A stretch of 64,000 nucleotides of DNA from Opisthocomus hoazin (Eukaryota > Chordata > Aves > Opisthocomiformes > Opisthocomidae): the NCBI RefSeq assembly GCF_030867145.1, contig NC_134414.1:79846504-79910503 (forward strand), given 5' to 3'. Numbering within the stretch: position 1 is the stretch's first letter; every line of letters begins with the position of its first letter. A program made the position numbers and the translations under genes. A model generated the notes under the pieces. The model made no database searches, had not been told where the DNA came from, and saw only the letters and a program-made list of their open reading frames with translations. This document shows positions 24,401-34,634 of this stretch, piece by piece.

Positions 24401-27400
24401 CAGGTTGAAGGGGAAATCACACAAAAAAAAAAATCCCCGAACAGTAAAACCACAAAATATGGCAATTTGTCACAACAAGATGCAAAAAAAGGGCCTTCCT
24501 TCTATTTCATCCCAGTATTGAAACAAATGTGAACAGTTCTCCGTATCCCCTGCCTGGGCAGCTGCTTCAGCCTCAGGTGGGTCAATGCAGGTTGGGTGGC
24601 CGGACCATCCAGCAAGAGGACAAATGTAAAAATCCCGTAGGTGAGAGGGCTGAGGACAGTGAAGGGAGGACAAAGAAAAACCAACCAACCAAAAGTCCCC
24701 CAGAAAACAGCAAAGGAAACTACAATAAGGTTTCCTGTGAGCAGAGCAGAGGTACAGGGAGTTCAAATACATACTCCAACCTTGGCTGATGACCTCACGG
24801 GCAGCAAGCTGGAGCAGCCTGATTGGACCCATTCAGTCCTGTCCCCAGTAATGCCTACATGCTCTTCTCCATGTAACCAAGTCCAGCAGCTAATAGATGA
24901 TGTGGGACGCCTGCCTGGACAGAGGATAATTCCAGGAGGTGCAGAGACCAGGTTTTCCCAGAACATTTCTATAGTCGGCCCGAAGGCGACAGGCAGAATG
25001 AGCAGGAATTTCTTCCGGGAGAAGAACACGAGGACTACTGCAGATACTCTGCTGAGATTAGCTTTAAGTTTTCAGGCCGCATTTAAATACTGTCTGTTTG
25101 TACTGCGTGGTCAAAATTAATTTGCACAGCAGCTCTTGAATTACATGGGACTTTTTGTTGTTGTTGTTCAGCTAGAGCATTAGTTATCTCTCATTTGTAA
25201 ATCAGCCGCTATATCCTGTAATGACCTTTTACTGTGTGGTTTTCTGCTGTTCATCCACTGCATTAATTACTTGGGTTTGTGGGTTTTCTCTTCATTTTTC
25301 TAATAGGTGAAGAGCGAAGCTACTGTGAGAGCAGAAGAGTGGACGGTTTCTGTACTAAAGCTTTAGTAAATTTTGTGAGACAATTTTCACAGTCACATAA
25401 AACCTAAAATTGCATTAAATTGTCTGCAAAGCTAGAACAGCAAAGAGCCTAACAATTAACTTTTGCATACCAAAAACTGCCCTGAGTAAATTTAAACTTC
25501 CCTCCTTCACAGAAAACTTGTGTTAAGCTTTGTGTCCTAATTGCTTTTTTTCCTGCCAGGGCGCCGATACCTGACGCATCCTTCACTTCTCCCACCTACG
25601 CTCGGTCCTGACAGTGAGAAGTGCGGGTAGCAGATTCCTGTCCTGGGGCTGCGAGACAGCAGCACCCTGTCCTTGTCCTGCAGCCCTGAGAAGCAAATCG
25701 CTTTTACCTCTGACAACCACAAACTTGACAGAGTGAGTAGGAGTAAAACACCCGCGATGGCTGATGTGGACGTCGATGCCGTTGGCTCTGTTTGTTACAG
25801 GGATTCTCAGCCACGCGTGAGTCTGCATGCGGGTGGGCGTGGGGGGGGGGGTGTCCCAGCAGGAAGAGCTCTGTTGTCCCCACAGACAAATAACACAGCT
25901 TATTGCTTCCAGTTTTCAGTATAGTAGACTATATGTAGTCAAAGTTTATTTTAAACCTTAACCATGAAGATTTCCTTTTAAAAGTATTGATATCCCGCAG
26001 CTTATGATCAGCTCAGCTGGGCTCGGCTTTAGGTGGACATGCCTGAACTCACAAAGACCTCTGTTTAGGAGCCTCCAGATGAAACGGTGGCACTGGAAGC
26101 CTAAGCAGGGTTGTCCTGCAGAGCCTCAGGAAGTGCGGTTAGCCAGTGTGCGAGCTCTTTCTTGATAAAGCTTATAGTCAAACCAAAATGGTTTTCATAC
26201 AATGTTTTGAGCATATCGATGCGCCACAAAATAAACGGTGTGCTGCAGCCGCGCAGCTGTGCAATGATCCCTTTCGCCACGTTTTGTCAAGCCTGTAGTG
26301 AAGGCCCGAAGCAAGAGACTACCACCCGCTTTCAAATCTGTTGCACTCATTAGACAGCTGGAAAAAAACAAACTGTGGCCTGCTGACTACCATCCAAGTT
26401 GGGAAAGCTCAGTTAACAGCGTTACAAACCCAGGGAAGACTTCCTCATTCATAACCAGTAATGACAGCCAGGGAGCTACACTGGTTCCCAGAGGTTCCAG
26501 GAACCCAGGAGTTTCCCAGAATCGCTACCTTTTTGCCCGCTAACATTTTCCTCATAAATGTCAGATCATCTGGCACAAACATGTACAAGCATAAATTTCA
26601 AGTGAATTATATATTCTGGCATTTGTCTTTCTCCCATAGAGGCACAGTAACGTCTCCCAGAAACATTTTACATCCGAAATTCTGAATTTACAAAAGGATC
26701 TCTAGAAAACTTGATGGGAGAAATTTATAAAGTAGGTGCAGTGATTGAGCCCTCAGCATTTTCGTTTGCACATGCCGGTACAGATTTGCATGTAAGACTG
26801 AAATGAATGAAAAGGCAGATAGATTCTCGGTCCAAAAACTATATTCTGCGCATGAAAGTGTTGCCTTATGAAGGCACAGGAAAGCTGTGTTTTGTTACAA
26901 CGGTTGTCAGAGGGGTTTTTTGGGGAAAAAAATAATGCCCGGTTAAAAACAGGTCTCAGATTTTCTAGTTCATTTCTTCGCTTGACTGAACTGTAAAAGG
27001 TTTAGTTCCCTAATTACACCAACACAATGGCTTAACTTGTTGATTTGCAAAAGCCTGCTGTTATTCCTAATCAGCATCTCCAATTCAGCAGCAGTAAGTC
27101 TATGACAACAAGAGAAAACAGAAAAAGATTCACTGTTTCTTCCATGAAAAATAATTATTTCCCACGCATTTTAGTGTTGATGCACTTCTTGCACTCCAAG
27201 CTGTGAGAGGCCGAACACATTACTGCCAGAATAATTTTTCTTTGGCAGCTACCAGAAATTGCCAGGCAGCGGGAGGCTCGACAGAGGTGCTGGCTCTTCA
27301 TGTAGCCTCATTTCTGGGCTGTGAGATGGCTGCCTCACTGCTAATGGGACAGCAGAGCACACTCTGCAGGGGAAAGGCTTGAAGGCTTCACATTAGAGCC

Positions 27401-28295
27401 ATCCTTGGCATAACTCGGAAATAATGAAGTTACATTAGCATTGAGCTGGATCGCAGAATAGATGTTTTCTTCTTTCATTGTTATTGATTTATCTGAATCT
27501 CCACTGTTATAAATAACAACAGATTTTCCCTGTGAACTTCCTCTTGAGCCTCACCAAATTCATAGGCTCGCTTTGCTCTGCCTTCCACCTCCTGCATTTT
27601 CTTGTTGCATTTCCTGATAGCATTTTCTATCGTCACCTTCAACGAGGGCATCATCTTCTTTTCTCAGAGGGAGTTAGAGGTGCTCACAAGATGAGTGATG
27701 ACATAAAAGGACCATCACAAGATCACTGATGACATAAAAGGGACCAGGATTTAAATTAATAAAAAGCCCTCCTTCCAATTTTTTTTTTCCCATCCAATAC
27801 CCACATCTCACATTCTTGGAAAAGCCCCATCGTGCAAAACCAGAGGAGCCAGCTAAGACCACAGACAATCCCCACTCTGACACTTGCAGTGCAGTATACT
27901 AGTAATAGGTTGATTTTTAAAAATCAGAAGTGGAAATGAAAGGCATCTCGTCTCTCGGCCGCAGGAGAGCTCCCCTAGCTGGGTACCTGTCAGGCTGCTG
28001 CAGCTGGTTCAGCGACGCTGGACTGTGCTACCAAGCATCCTTAGCCCAAAAGCAGGCTGCAGTGCTGGCTCTGGCTTCATCTGAAGACTTCCCCAGCTTC
28101 ACGCTCCCTGCCTGACTCTTATGCCAGGCAGTGGAGAGCAGCAGCACGCCTCACTTTACAATTAATTTTACCAGTTCTCGCTTAGGAGTAACTGGAGAAA
28201 TTTGGGGGAGAGGAGTGAGGAACGTGCCTCCTCCCTTCCAACTCCACACGGTCCCCAATCTCAGCCGCCAGCTCCCCTCAGTCTGCAGGGGCAGT
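21493..28295. other. gene-poor region, no recognised gene
   Basis: About 6.8 kb without a recognisable gene. The longest open frame is plus-strand 24641-25120 (159 codons, no domain). A G11 run lies at 25841-25851. An imperfect duplication of about 31 bp (CACAAGAT..TGATGACATAAAAGG) sits at 27685-27747. The stretch 26990-27260 is rich in TAATTA-like and TGCAAA-like words and may be a conserved non-coding element, but conservation cannot be tested here. Confidence 0.5.
27685..27747. repeat. short tandem duplication, about 31 bp x 2
   Basis: CACAAGATgagTGATGACATAAAAGGACCAt is followed directly by CACAAGATcacTGATGACATAAAAGGGACCAg. The two differ at a few positions and by one extra G. No gene context. 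Confidence 0.88.
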
Positions 28296-28492
28296 CACAG
28301 AATGACAGAATGCTTTGGGTTGGAAGGGACCTTTAAAGGTCATTTAGCCCAACCCCCCTGCAGTGAGCAGGGACATCTTCTGCTCGATCAAGTTGCTCAG
28401 AGCGCCGTCCAACCTGGCCTTGAATGTTTCCAGGGGTGGGGCATCCAGCACCTCTCTGGGCAACCCGTGCTGGTGTTTCACCACCCTCACTG
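28296..28492 (-). mobile_element. CR1 3'-end remnant, minus strand
   Basis: Reverse-oriented CR1 tail: GGTTGGAAGGGACCTTTAAA, CAACCCCCCTGCAGTGAGCA, GGGACATCTTC, and then the end of the ORF region (GCCTTGAATGTTTCCAGGG, reverse of the LEVFKARLD-type segment). It is an old 3' fragment of about 200 bp. The right boundary is approximate. Confidence 0.93.
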
Positions 28493-31400
28493 TACACATC
28501 CGAGGGGTCTCGTACCTTCCCGCTGCCCCTGCCCTTTTGCAGAGAGCCGTTGGGCGGTGTGATTCGCGCGGCGACTACTTGATTCTATTAGCTGAAGCCT
28601 GAAGCTGTACACCTGCCTCCTCTCGAACCAGCCCACGGGCTCAGAGGTCTGAACTTGTTCCAGTTTACCTAGCAGAAGGAGTACACAGACCAGGACAGTC
28701 GTGAACACCAGCTTCCCTGCCTCGTTTCCTCATCTCTCGCAGGTACTGAAGAGTGACATCAGAGGTATGTTGCAGAGTACGGAATTACCGCCTTCTGCAT
28801 GTGGCTTTGCATCTGAAGCCCCTTCCACCTGGCTGCTCCCCAGGCCCTGGGTCAGAACTCTCCTCTTCTTTTGTCCGACTTTCCACTTTCTTCAGAGCCT
28901 CTAAATTTCCACTGAGTCTCTCAAAACTTCTGTGTTATTTTTGACCTTTTGCAAGCCCTCAACCTCTGTTCCGCCTTGGGGGAAACTCCACTGTGAAAAA
29001 TCCCTTCTGCGCTGGCCGCCTTGCCTGGACCAGCTTCTCCATCCCGCTATTCTCAACAGGTCCTTTCTGAAATGTCAGCTACTGAGACTGCTCTCACATG
29101 TGAAACATGTGGTATTGAACGCTGAAACATCTGATGAACAAAGCAACTTCAAAAACAAAAATACTGTCCTAGTTTGTTGGCTTCTTGAAGCTTTTTAAGC
29201 TGCCATTAACCACAGACTTCCTTTTGGCTGAAGCCTGTGAGTGACAGTATGTGCAAGTAGCGCGCTCATTAACAGCCAGGATGTCTGAGGGCGGTGCTCC
29301 CTGTGTAACGCATATTTAATTTTATCAGCTAATCAACCTATTTTTAATCACAAAGCACTCTCTGAAAATGACAAGAGCACGCCAGAGCCGAAAGATGGCT
29401 GGATATAGAGGCAGCTATTTCTATTTTGAAACCTCTGCTGAGAAAAGAAAAATTATTCTGAGGCTGAAACACGGTGTTCCAGCATTTACTGTCTTCTCTT
29501 GTCAGCAGAAGTGCTGTGGGAGACGGAAGAGCAAAAATCAAGTTAGAGAGATAATACACAGGAAGCCAATGTTACGTTAGATTAAAAACAGCCAGTGCTC
29601 TCAGTGACAAGCTTGGAAACTAGAAAGGAAATACTGCTATACTAAATTAGGCGGAACATGTTATGCCTATATTCTTTTTTGTTTTTTCTGCTCTATAAAA
29701 TAACATAAGGCACAGAATTGTCACCAAGAAAAGCCAGGAGCTAGATGCCAAATGGGCAGGCTGCTTCGCAGATCCATGAAGAAGACGCTGGCTGCCTCTC
29801 TCGGGTACTGAACTGTCCTGCTCTTGGAAGGAGATGCAGAAGATCATCTGTGTATGTAAGCGGTGTCTTTACAGTTCACAGAAAAAGCCTAAATGGGGAA
29901 AAATCACCCCCCTTACCTGGGCTGAAGAGAGGACAAACTGATACAGAACTGAAAAGTGAGAAAAGCGAAAGCCCATCTCCTCCCAGCTCTGCTGGGACCA
30001 GCACTGCGCTCCCCAGCGCTCAGACTGGGTACTTCTCCCGACCCCTCGGGCAGGCTGGGGCTCGGCGATTTCAAGGCCAGTTCAGGCACCCGCTGGGTGG
30101 GTGGCAGGATGAAGACCGGCTTCGCTCCCCACGCCAAGAAAGCCCTAACCCAAAACAACTGAAGTAAACACTTACGGGCTAATCCTCTCTCAGTCGAGGA
30201 ACCGGTGTGAAGGTGCAGAACAAAACATTTACTGCAATTCTTTTATGGTTTGATAATCTTTTAACGACTGACTACGTTTTTATCTTAGTAAAGATGTAGC
30301 CTGTGGTGAAGTGACGGCGTCTTTCACTTTTTCCAGAACAGTTGTGGCAGAACTTTGTAGCTCCATTGTCTGAAAAGAAATCAGCTTAACACATACGTAG
30401 TCTTCTTTCTATGGTTTCTCCTTTGTCTGGCAGGCCATCTTACTCTGTGCGATGTTTCATTCTTTTCAAGACAGCTTTACTTTAGTTAGGCAGTTTTAAG
30501 ACCTTGATTTTAGTTTTTAGACAAGTACGTGCCATGGAAACCAATACAAAATTAGTTTATTTTAACATATATTGCACTGTGGCTCCTTTGTCAGTGATGG
30601 TGCCGATGGTACTGCCAGCTCGGTATTTTGTCCTACAAAGGGGAAAGCCCCGCAGCTCAGAGCTATCCATTCTCATCTGCACTTCTCAGGATCCCGCCTT
30701 GGTAAATGTTCCAAAATCGCTATTTTGCATGATGCTGCAGAGGTCAGCTACACTGGAGATACCTCTCAAAATACCACATACACCTGTTCTTTGGATAGGG
30801 GAAGGCTTCTGGCAAGACCGTGACCTGGCTTTGGCAGGCGTGTTTTTACTCTGTTGTCCTCCTTCAGTTGCTTGAGGGTCTGGATGAAATCCTGGCCTTT
30901 ACAGAGCCAGAGCTGAAACTCACACCGGTGCATTTTGCTGTTTCAAAAGCCTGAAGCCACGATAAATATAAGCGGAGAAACGTATGTTGGGACAGAATTT
31001 CCTTCCCAATGTCATCATTTCCACACTCTTCTGCTCAGGAGCCTGCAAGTCTTGTTTGGCACCATCTCCTCACTCAGCACGCCATAAACTGCAGGAAGCC
31101 CTGTCTTTAACACCTACTTAACAGAGGTCAAGCAAAGTGTTAGCAGGCAGACTGCTGCCTCCCTACCTGGACAGAAGAGAAGCCTGATCTTTCTCTCGCA
31201 TTGTTTTGTGCCCCTCGTATTTTACCCGGTAGATTTGAAATAAGATATTCTTTAACAGCTAGACATTCAGACTATGTGCAGCAGCTGCAGACTCCACACC
31301 TATGTACCTATACTACAGAAGGAGCATTTTTAGGAGCCACGGAACTAGCGGGTCGCTCCTGCGCCCCGTTGCACGAAGGCTGTGTCATGCGCCTCACCAC

Positions 31401-31884
31401 AGGCGCACGCACACCGCAGTGACCGCTCTGGGGGTCGAAGCATCACACACCGAGGGCGAGAACTGCGTTATCCTTGCTGAATCTCACCCTGCACACCACG
31501 CTGAAGTATTAGCAGCGTTTTTTACAGAGGATGCTGTCCATCGCCTAGAGGTCAGGACAGTCAGCAGACCCCGCTACGCAGTCAGCAGGACGGGGACGTC
31601 GCTTTGCTGCCAGGCGGGTGCCTCACCCGGGAACACAGGATCGTGGTCCGTCTCCTTCCGTGAGCATCTCCCAAGGTCAGGCAGGGGTCGGGCTGGAGAT
31701 TTAGAGACATTCAAATTTAAACACCTGAAGCCAACCTCTCGTCGACTCTCCATCCCACAAAGAGATTTATTTAAGCTAGTCTTAGATGCCCGAGAAACCC
31801 CGCGGCTCTCCGAACCGTAGCGCTTCCGAGACCCGCCGCCGATGCCGACAGCCGCCACCCACCCCAAAAACGCGCTGGCACCTC
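28493..31884. other. CHST7 upstream flank, no recognised gene
   Basis: No coding gene recognised. GC content rises toward the CHST7 island, which produces longer chance frames such as plus-strand 29745-30167 and 31302-31820. Neither has a recognisable domain. Distal CHST7 regulatory sequence may lie here but cannot be located by eye. Confidence 0.5.
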
Positions 31885-31990
31885 TTCCCTGCCGTAGGCG
31901 ACCCTGCTTCAGCGGGAGGGTTCGACTAGATGACCCACAGAGGTCCCTGCCAACCCCTACCATTCTGTGATTCTGTGATTCCGTGATTCC
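31885..31990 (+). mobile_element. CR1 3' tail abutting the CHST7 CpG island
   Basis: About 105 bp of CR1 3' end: GTAGGCGACCCTGCTTCAGC, TCGACTAGATGACCCACAGA, CCAACCCCTACCATTCTGTG, then three degenerate octamers TTCTGTGA/TTCTGTGA/TTCCGTGA. It matches the VLCSLL-type subfamily tails at 7.5 and 8.8 kb. It ends about 470 bp before the CHST7 start codon, at the point where GC content jumps, so it may lie in or beside the promoter. Confidence 0.95.
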
Positions 31991-34560
31991 CGTGGGCGCG
32001 GCGCGTTCCTCCTCCGGAGAGCCGACAGACGGCGGGACCAGCGCTCCCGCCCGGGCCGGTCCCCGTCCCGGCTAACGCGCCTCCCCTGCCGCGACCCCCG
32101 GGGTGCCGAGCCCGCCCCTCCGGGCCTGCCCCGGGGGAGGGAGGCAGCGAGGGAGGCCGGGGGAGGGGCGGCCCGGAGCCCCGCCGAGCAGCGCCGGCAG
32201 CGGGAGCGGCGGCGGCTCCTCGGGCGGCGAGGAGGAGGAGGAAGAAGGAGGGAGGAGGAGGAGGCTGCGAGGGCGGTCGGGCGGCCCGGAGCCTGCCCGG
32301 CGTGCCCGTAGGCGTGCTCCCCGGCGGGGAGGGCCGCCCGCCGCCCACACCCCCCCCTTTCGCCGCTAAGTTCGCCTCCCGGCGCCGAGCCGCCCTCCGG
32401 CAGCCAGCGGGTCCGGCGGAGCCCCGGCGGCCCGCAGCCCCCCGCCGCCCGCCCGCGATGAAGGGCCGCCGGCGGTGGCGGTGGCGGGGGGAGCACCGGC
32501 GCTTCGCCGCGGCGCTGGTGCTGTACACGGTGCTGCTGCTCCTGCTGGCGCCCTACGCGCTGGACCACGGGGCCCGGCGGGGGCGGGCGGACGAGGAGCC
32601 GCTGCTGCGGCGCTGCCCCGGCCTGGAGGAGGCGCTGAGCGAGTGGGGCTGGGAGCAGCGGCAGCCGCCGCTGGGCGAGGAGGAGGAGGAGGAGGAGGAG
32701 GCGGCGGCGGGTAACGGCAGCGCGGCGGCGGCGGCGGGGGGGAAGCGGCACATCTACCTGCACGCTACCTGGCGGACGGGGTCCTCCTTCCTGGGGGAGC
32801 TCTTCAACCAGCACCCCGACGTCTTCTACCTGTACGAGCCGATGTGGCACCTGTGGCAGGCCCTGTACCCGGGCGACGCGCTGAGCCTGCAGGGCGCCCT
32901 CCGCGACATGCTCCGCTCCCTCTTCCGATGCGACTTCTCCGTCCTGCGCCTCTACGCCGCCCCGCCGGCCCCCCGCGACCCGCTGGCCGCCGCGCCGCCC
33001 GCCGCCCCGAACCTGACCACGGCCGGCATCTTCGGCTGGCGGACCAACAAGGTGATCTGCTCGCCGCCGCTCTGCCCGGCCGCCCCGCGGGCGCGGGGGG
33101 AGATCGGCCTGGTCGACGGAGCCGCCTGCGAGGAGACGTGCCCGCCGCGGGCGCTGCGGGAGCTGGAGGCCGAGTGCCGCAAGTACCCGGTGGTGGTCAT
33201 CAAGGACGTGCGGCTGCTGGAGCTGGGCGCGCTGCTGCCGCTGCTGCGGGAGCCGGGCCTCGACCTGCGGGTGGTGCAGCTCTTCCGCGACCCCCGCGCC
33301 GTCCACAACTCCCGCCTGAAGGCGCGGCAGGCGCTGCTGCGGGAGAGCGTCCAGGTGCTCCGCAGCCGCCGCCGCGCCGACCCGCGGGGGCCGCCCCGCC
33401 GCCCGCAGCCGCAGCTCCTGCCGCCGCCGGGCCCGCTGGGCGCCGGGCGGGCGCCGCAGCCCCAGCACCGCGCCGAGTTCTTCCTGGGCGGCGCGCTGGA
33501 GGTGATCTGCCAGGCCTGGCTCCGCGACCTGCTGCTGGCCCGCCGCGCCCCGGCCTGGCTCCGCCGCCGCTACACGCAGCTGCGCTACGAGGACCTGGTG
33601 CGGGAGCCCCGCGCCCAGCTCCGCCGCCTGCTGCGCTTCGCCGGGCTGCCGGTGCCGCCCGCCCTGGAGGCCTTCGTCCTCAACATGACCCGCGGCGCCG
33701 CCTACTCCTCCGACCGGCCCTTCCTCATCTCCGCCCGGGACGCGCGGGAGGCCGTCCGCGCCTGGCGGGAGCGCCTCAGCCGCCAGCAGGTGCGGCAGGT
33801 GGAGGCCGCCTGCGGCGAGGCCATGAGCCTCCTCGCCTACCCCCTCAGCGCCGCCGACGCCCGGTAGCCCCCCGCCCCGCCGCCGGCTGAGGGCCGGGCC
33901 GGGAGCCGCGCCGCGGAGGGCCCCCGAGGGCGGGCGGCCGGGCGGCCGGGGGCTGGCGTGGCGGCGGCCGCCTGACGGGCCGGGCGCTCCCGCGGGGGGC
34001 GGCCCCGGGCAGCAGCGCGCCGGAGGCCTCGCCGGAGCCCAGGGACCCGCAGCCGCGGGCGGGAGCGGCGTCGCGGTCCGAGCGCCGCAGCCTCTCCCGG
34101 CCCGGCCCGGCCCGGCCGCCGCTGGGGCCCGCGGACGGGGCGTCCGTGCAGGCCGAGGCCGGGGGATCCGCGGGCAGCTCGGTCCGCCCGCGGGTCGGTC
34201 AGAGCCCCGGGCCGGGCAGGGCCCTGCGCGCACACGTCGGAGGTGTTTGTGGCAGCAACCTTTGCTTTTCTAAAGAAACGTGTAATTCTTTGTAAAGTAG
34301 GAAGTTTGGGGTTTTTTTTAATACATTGCTATAGTCGGGCGGCGATCCTCACGCGAGGTGCAGGTGATGGGCGCGATTCGTGGGACACGCGTGGGCAGCT
34401 GCAGCTGGAAGGTTCGGCGCTGCCATTCTGTTTTCCAGGCCGGGCGAGCGAGCCCCTCTCCTTCCCCGGCGTCCGGGCGGGCGCGCTGTGCCCTGCCCAG
34501 GGTCCTCCTGGTCGCATCCCTGCCGAACGACAGCCTCCCCTCAGGTGGACAACAGCAAAC
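31960..34560 (+). promoter_or_regulatory. CHST7: CpG island and likely TATA-less CHST7 promoter
   Basis: From about 31990 to 34230 the sequence is extremely GC- and CpG-rich, tapering by about 34560, in a window that is otherwise AT-leaning. Upstream of the ATG I see GC-box-like words (CCCGCCCCTC at 32111, GAGGGGCGG near 32163), a purine tract of GAG/GGA repeats at about 32229-32262, no TATA box, and no ATG between the CR1 tail and 32458. That fits a broad CpG-island promoter with a G-rich 5' UTR. The transcription start cannot be placed from sequence alone. Confidence 0.8.
32458..33867 (+). CDS. CHST7: carbohydrate sulfotransferase 7 (GlcNAc/GalNAc 6-O-sulfotransferase)
   Basis: Single-exon frame of 469 codons; human CHST7 has 486. 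The family transfers sulfate from PAPS to the 6-OH of GlcNAc or of GalNAc in chondroitin, as a Golgi type II membrane protein. Seen: short basic N-terminus ([11 protein letters not shown]), one membrane anchor at about residues 16-34, a stem with Glu8 (74-81) and Ala/Gly runs, the 5'-phosphosulfate loop RTGSSFL (106-112), the invariant [19 protein letters not shown] (116-134), [12 protein letters not shown] (246-257), the 3'-phosphate loop [16 protein letters not shown] (275-290), RYEDLVREP (376-384), and N-glycosylation sequons at 86, 185 and 409. The start at 32458 matches the family N-terminus and is the first ATG in the island; the in-frame extension upstream begins only with GTG. The linker 302-338 is Pro/Arg-rich and unlike mammals. 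The acidic mammalian C-terminal tail is absent. Confidence 0.96.
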   Translation: MKGRRRWRWRGEHRRFAAALVLYTVLLLLLAPYALDHGARRGRADEEPLLRRCPGLEEALSEWGWEQRQPPLGEEEEEEEEAAAGNGSAAAAAGGKRHIYLHATWRTGSSFLGELFNQHPDVFYLYEPMWHLWQALYPGDALSLQGALRDMLRSLFRCDFSVLRLYAAPPAPRDPLAAAPPAAPNLTTAGIFGWRTNKVICSPPLCPAAPRARGEIGLVDGAACEETCPPRALRELEAECRKYPVVVIKDVRLLELGALLPLLREPGLDLRVVQLFRDPRAVHNSRLKARQALLRESVQVLRSRRRADPRGPPRRPQPQLLPPPGPLGAGRAPQPQHRAEFFLGGALEVICQAWLRDLLLARRAPAWLRRRYTQLRYEDLVREPRAQLRRLLRFAGLPVPPALEAFVLNMTRGAAYSSDRPFLISARDAREAVRAWRERLSRQQVRQVEAACGEAMSLLAYPLSAADAR

Positions 34561-34618
34561 GCTTCCTAACGAGGCTGAAGCAAATTAATCTCAAAGTTCC
34601 CAAATAAAAGCTTGTATT
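33868..34618 (+). other. CHST7: CHST7 3' flank / presumptive 3' UTR
   Basis: Non-coding continuation after the TAG stop. It is very GC-rich to about 34230, then turns mixed and AT-rich. The human gene is known to span about 25 kb with a distal second exon, so the transcript may also splice from near the stop codon to a downstream exon that I cannot identify. The only donor-like word at the stop (CCG|GTAGCC) is weak. Confidence 0.5.
34603..34608 (+). terminator. CHST7: candidate polyadenylation signal followed by A16
   Basis: AATAAA lies 735 bases after the CHST7 stop codon and is followed 11 bases later by a genomic run of 16 A (34619-34634). It could end a short CHST7 transcript. The encoded A run can also cause false 3' ends through internal oligo-dT priming. 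Confidence 0.45.
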
Positions 34619-34634
34619 AAAAAAAAAAAAAAAA

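Noticed and set aside
24641-25120. 159-codon plus-strand frame
   Set aside because: No domain, no splice context and mixed composition. Its length is within what chance gives in a 64-kb window read in six frames.
32302-32457. N-terminal extension of CHST7 by 52 codons
   Set aside because: The extension begins with GTG, not ATG. It is 5'-UTR-like, and the human protein starts at the equivalent of the ATG at 32458.
32844-33890. Second plus-strand frame of about 348 codons inside CHST7
   Set aside because: Shadow frame of the GC-rich CDS, made of Ala/Pro/Gly/Arg with no recognisable motif.
31957-34233. Minus-strand open frame of about 758 codons antisense to CHST7
   Set aside because: It is a by-product of extreme GC content and codon bias in CHST7. 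The translation is low-complexity Arg/Ala/Pro/Gly with no domain, and it crosses the CpG island, the CDS and the CR1 tail.
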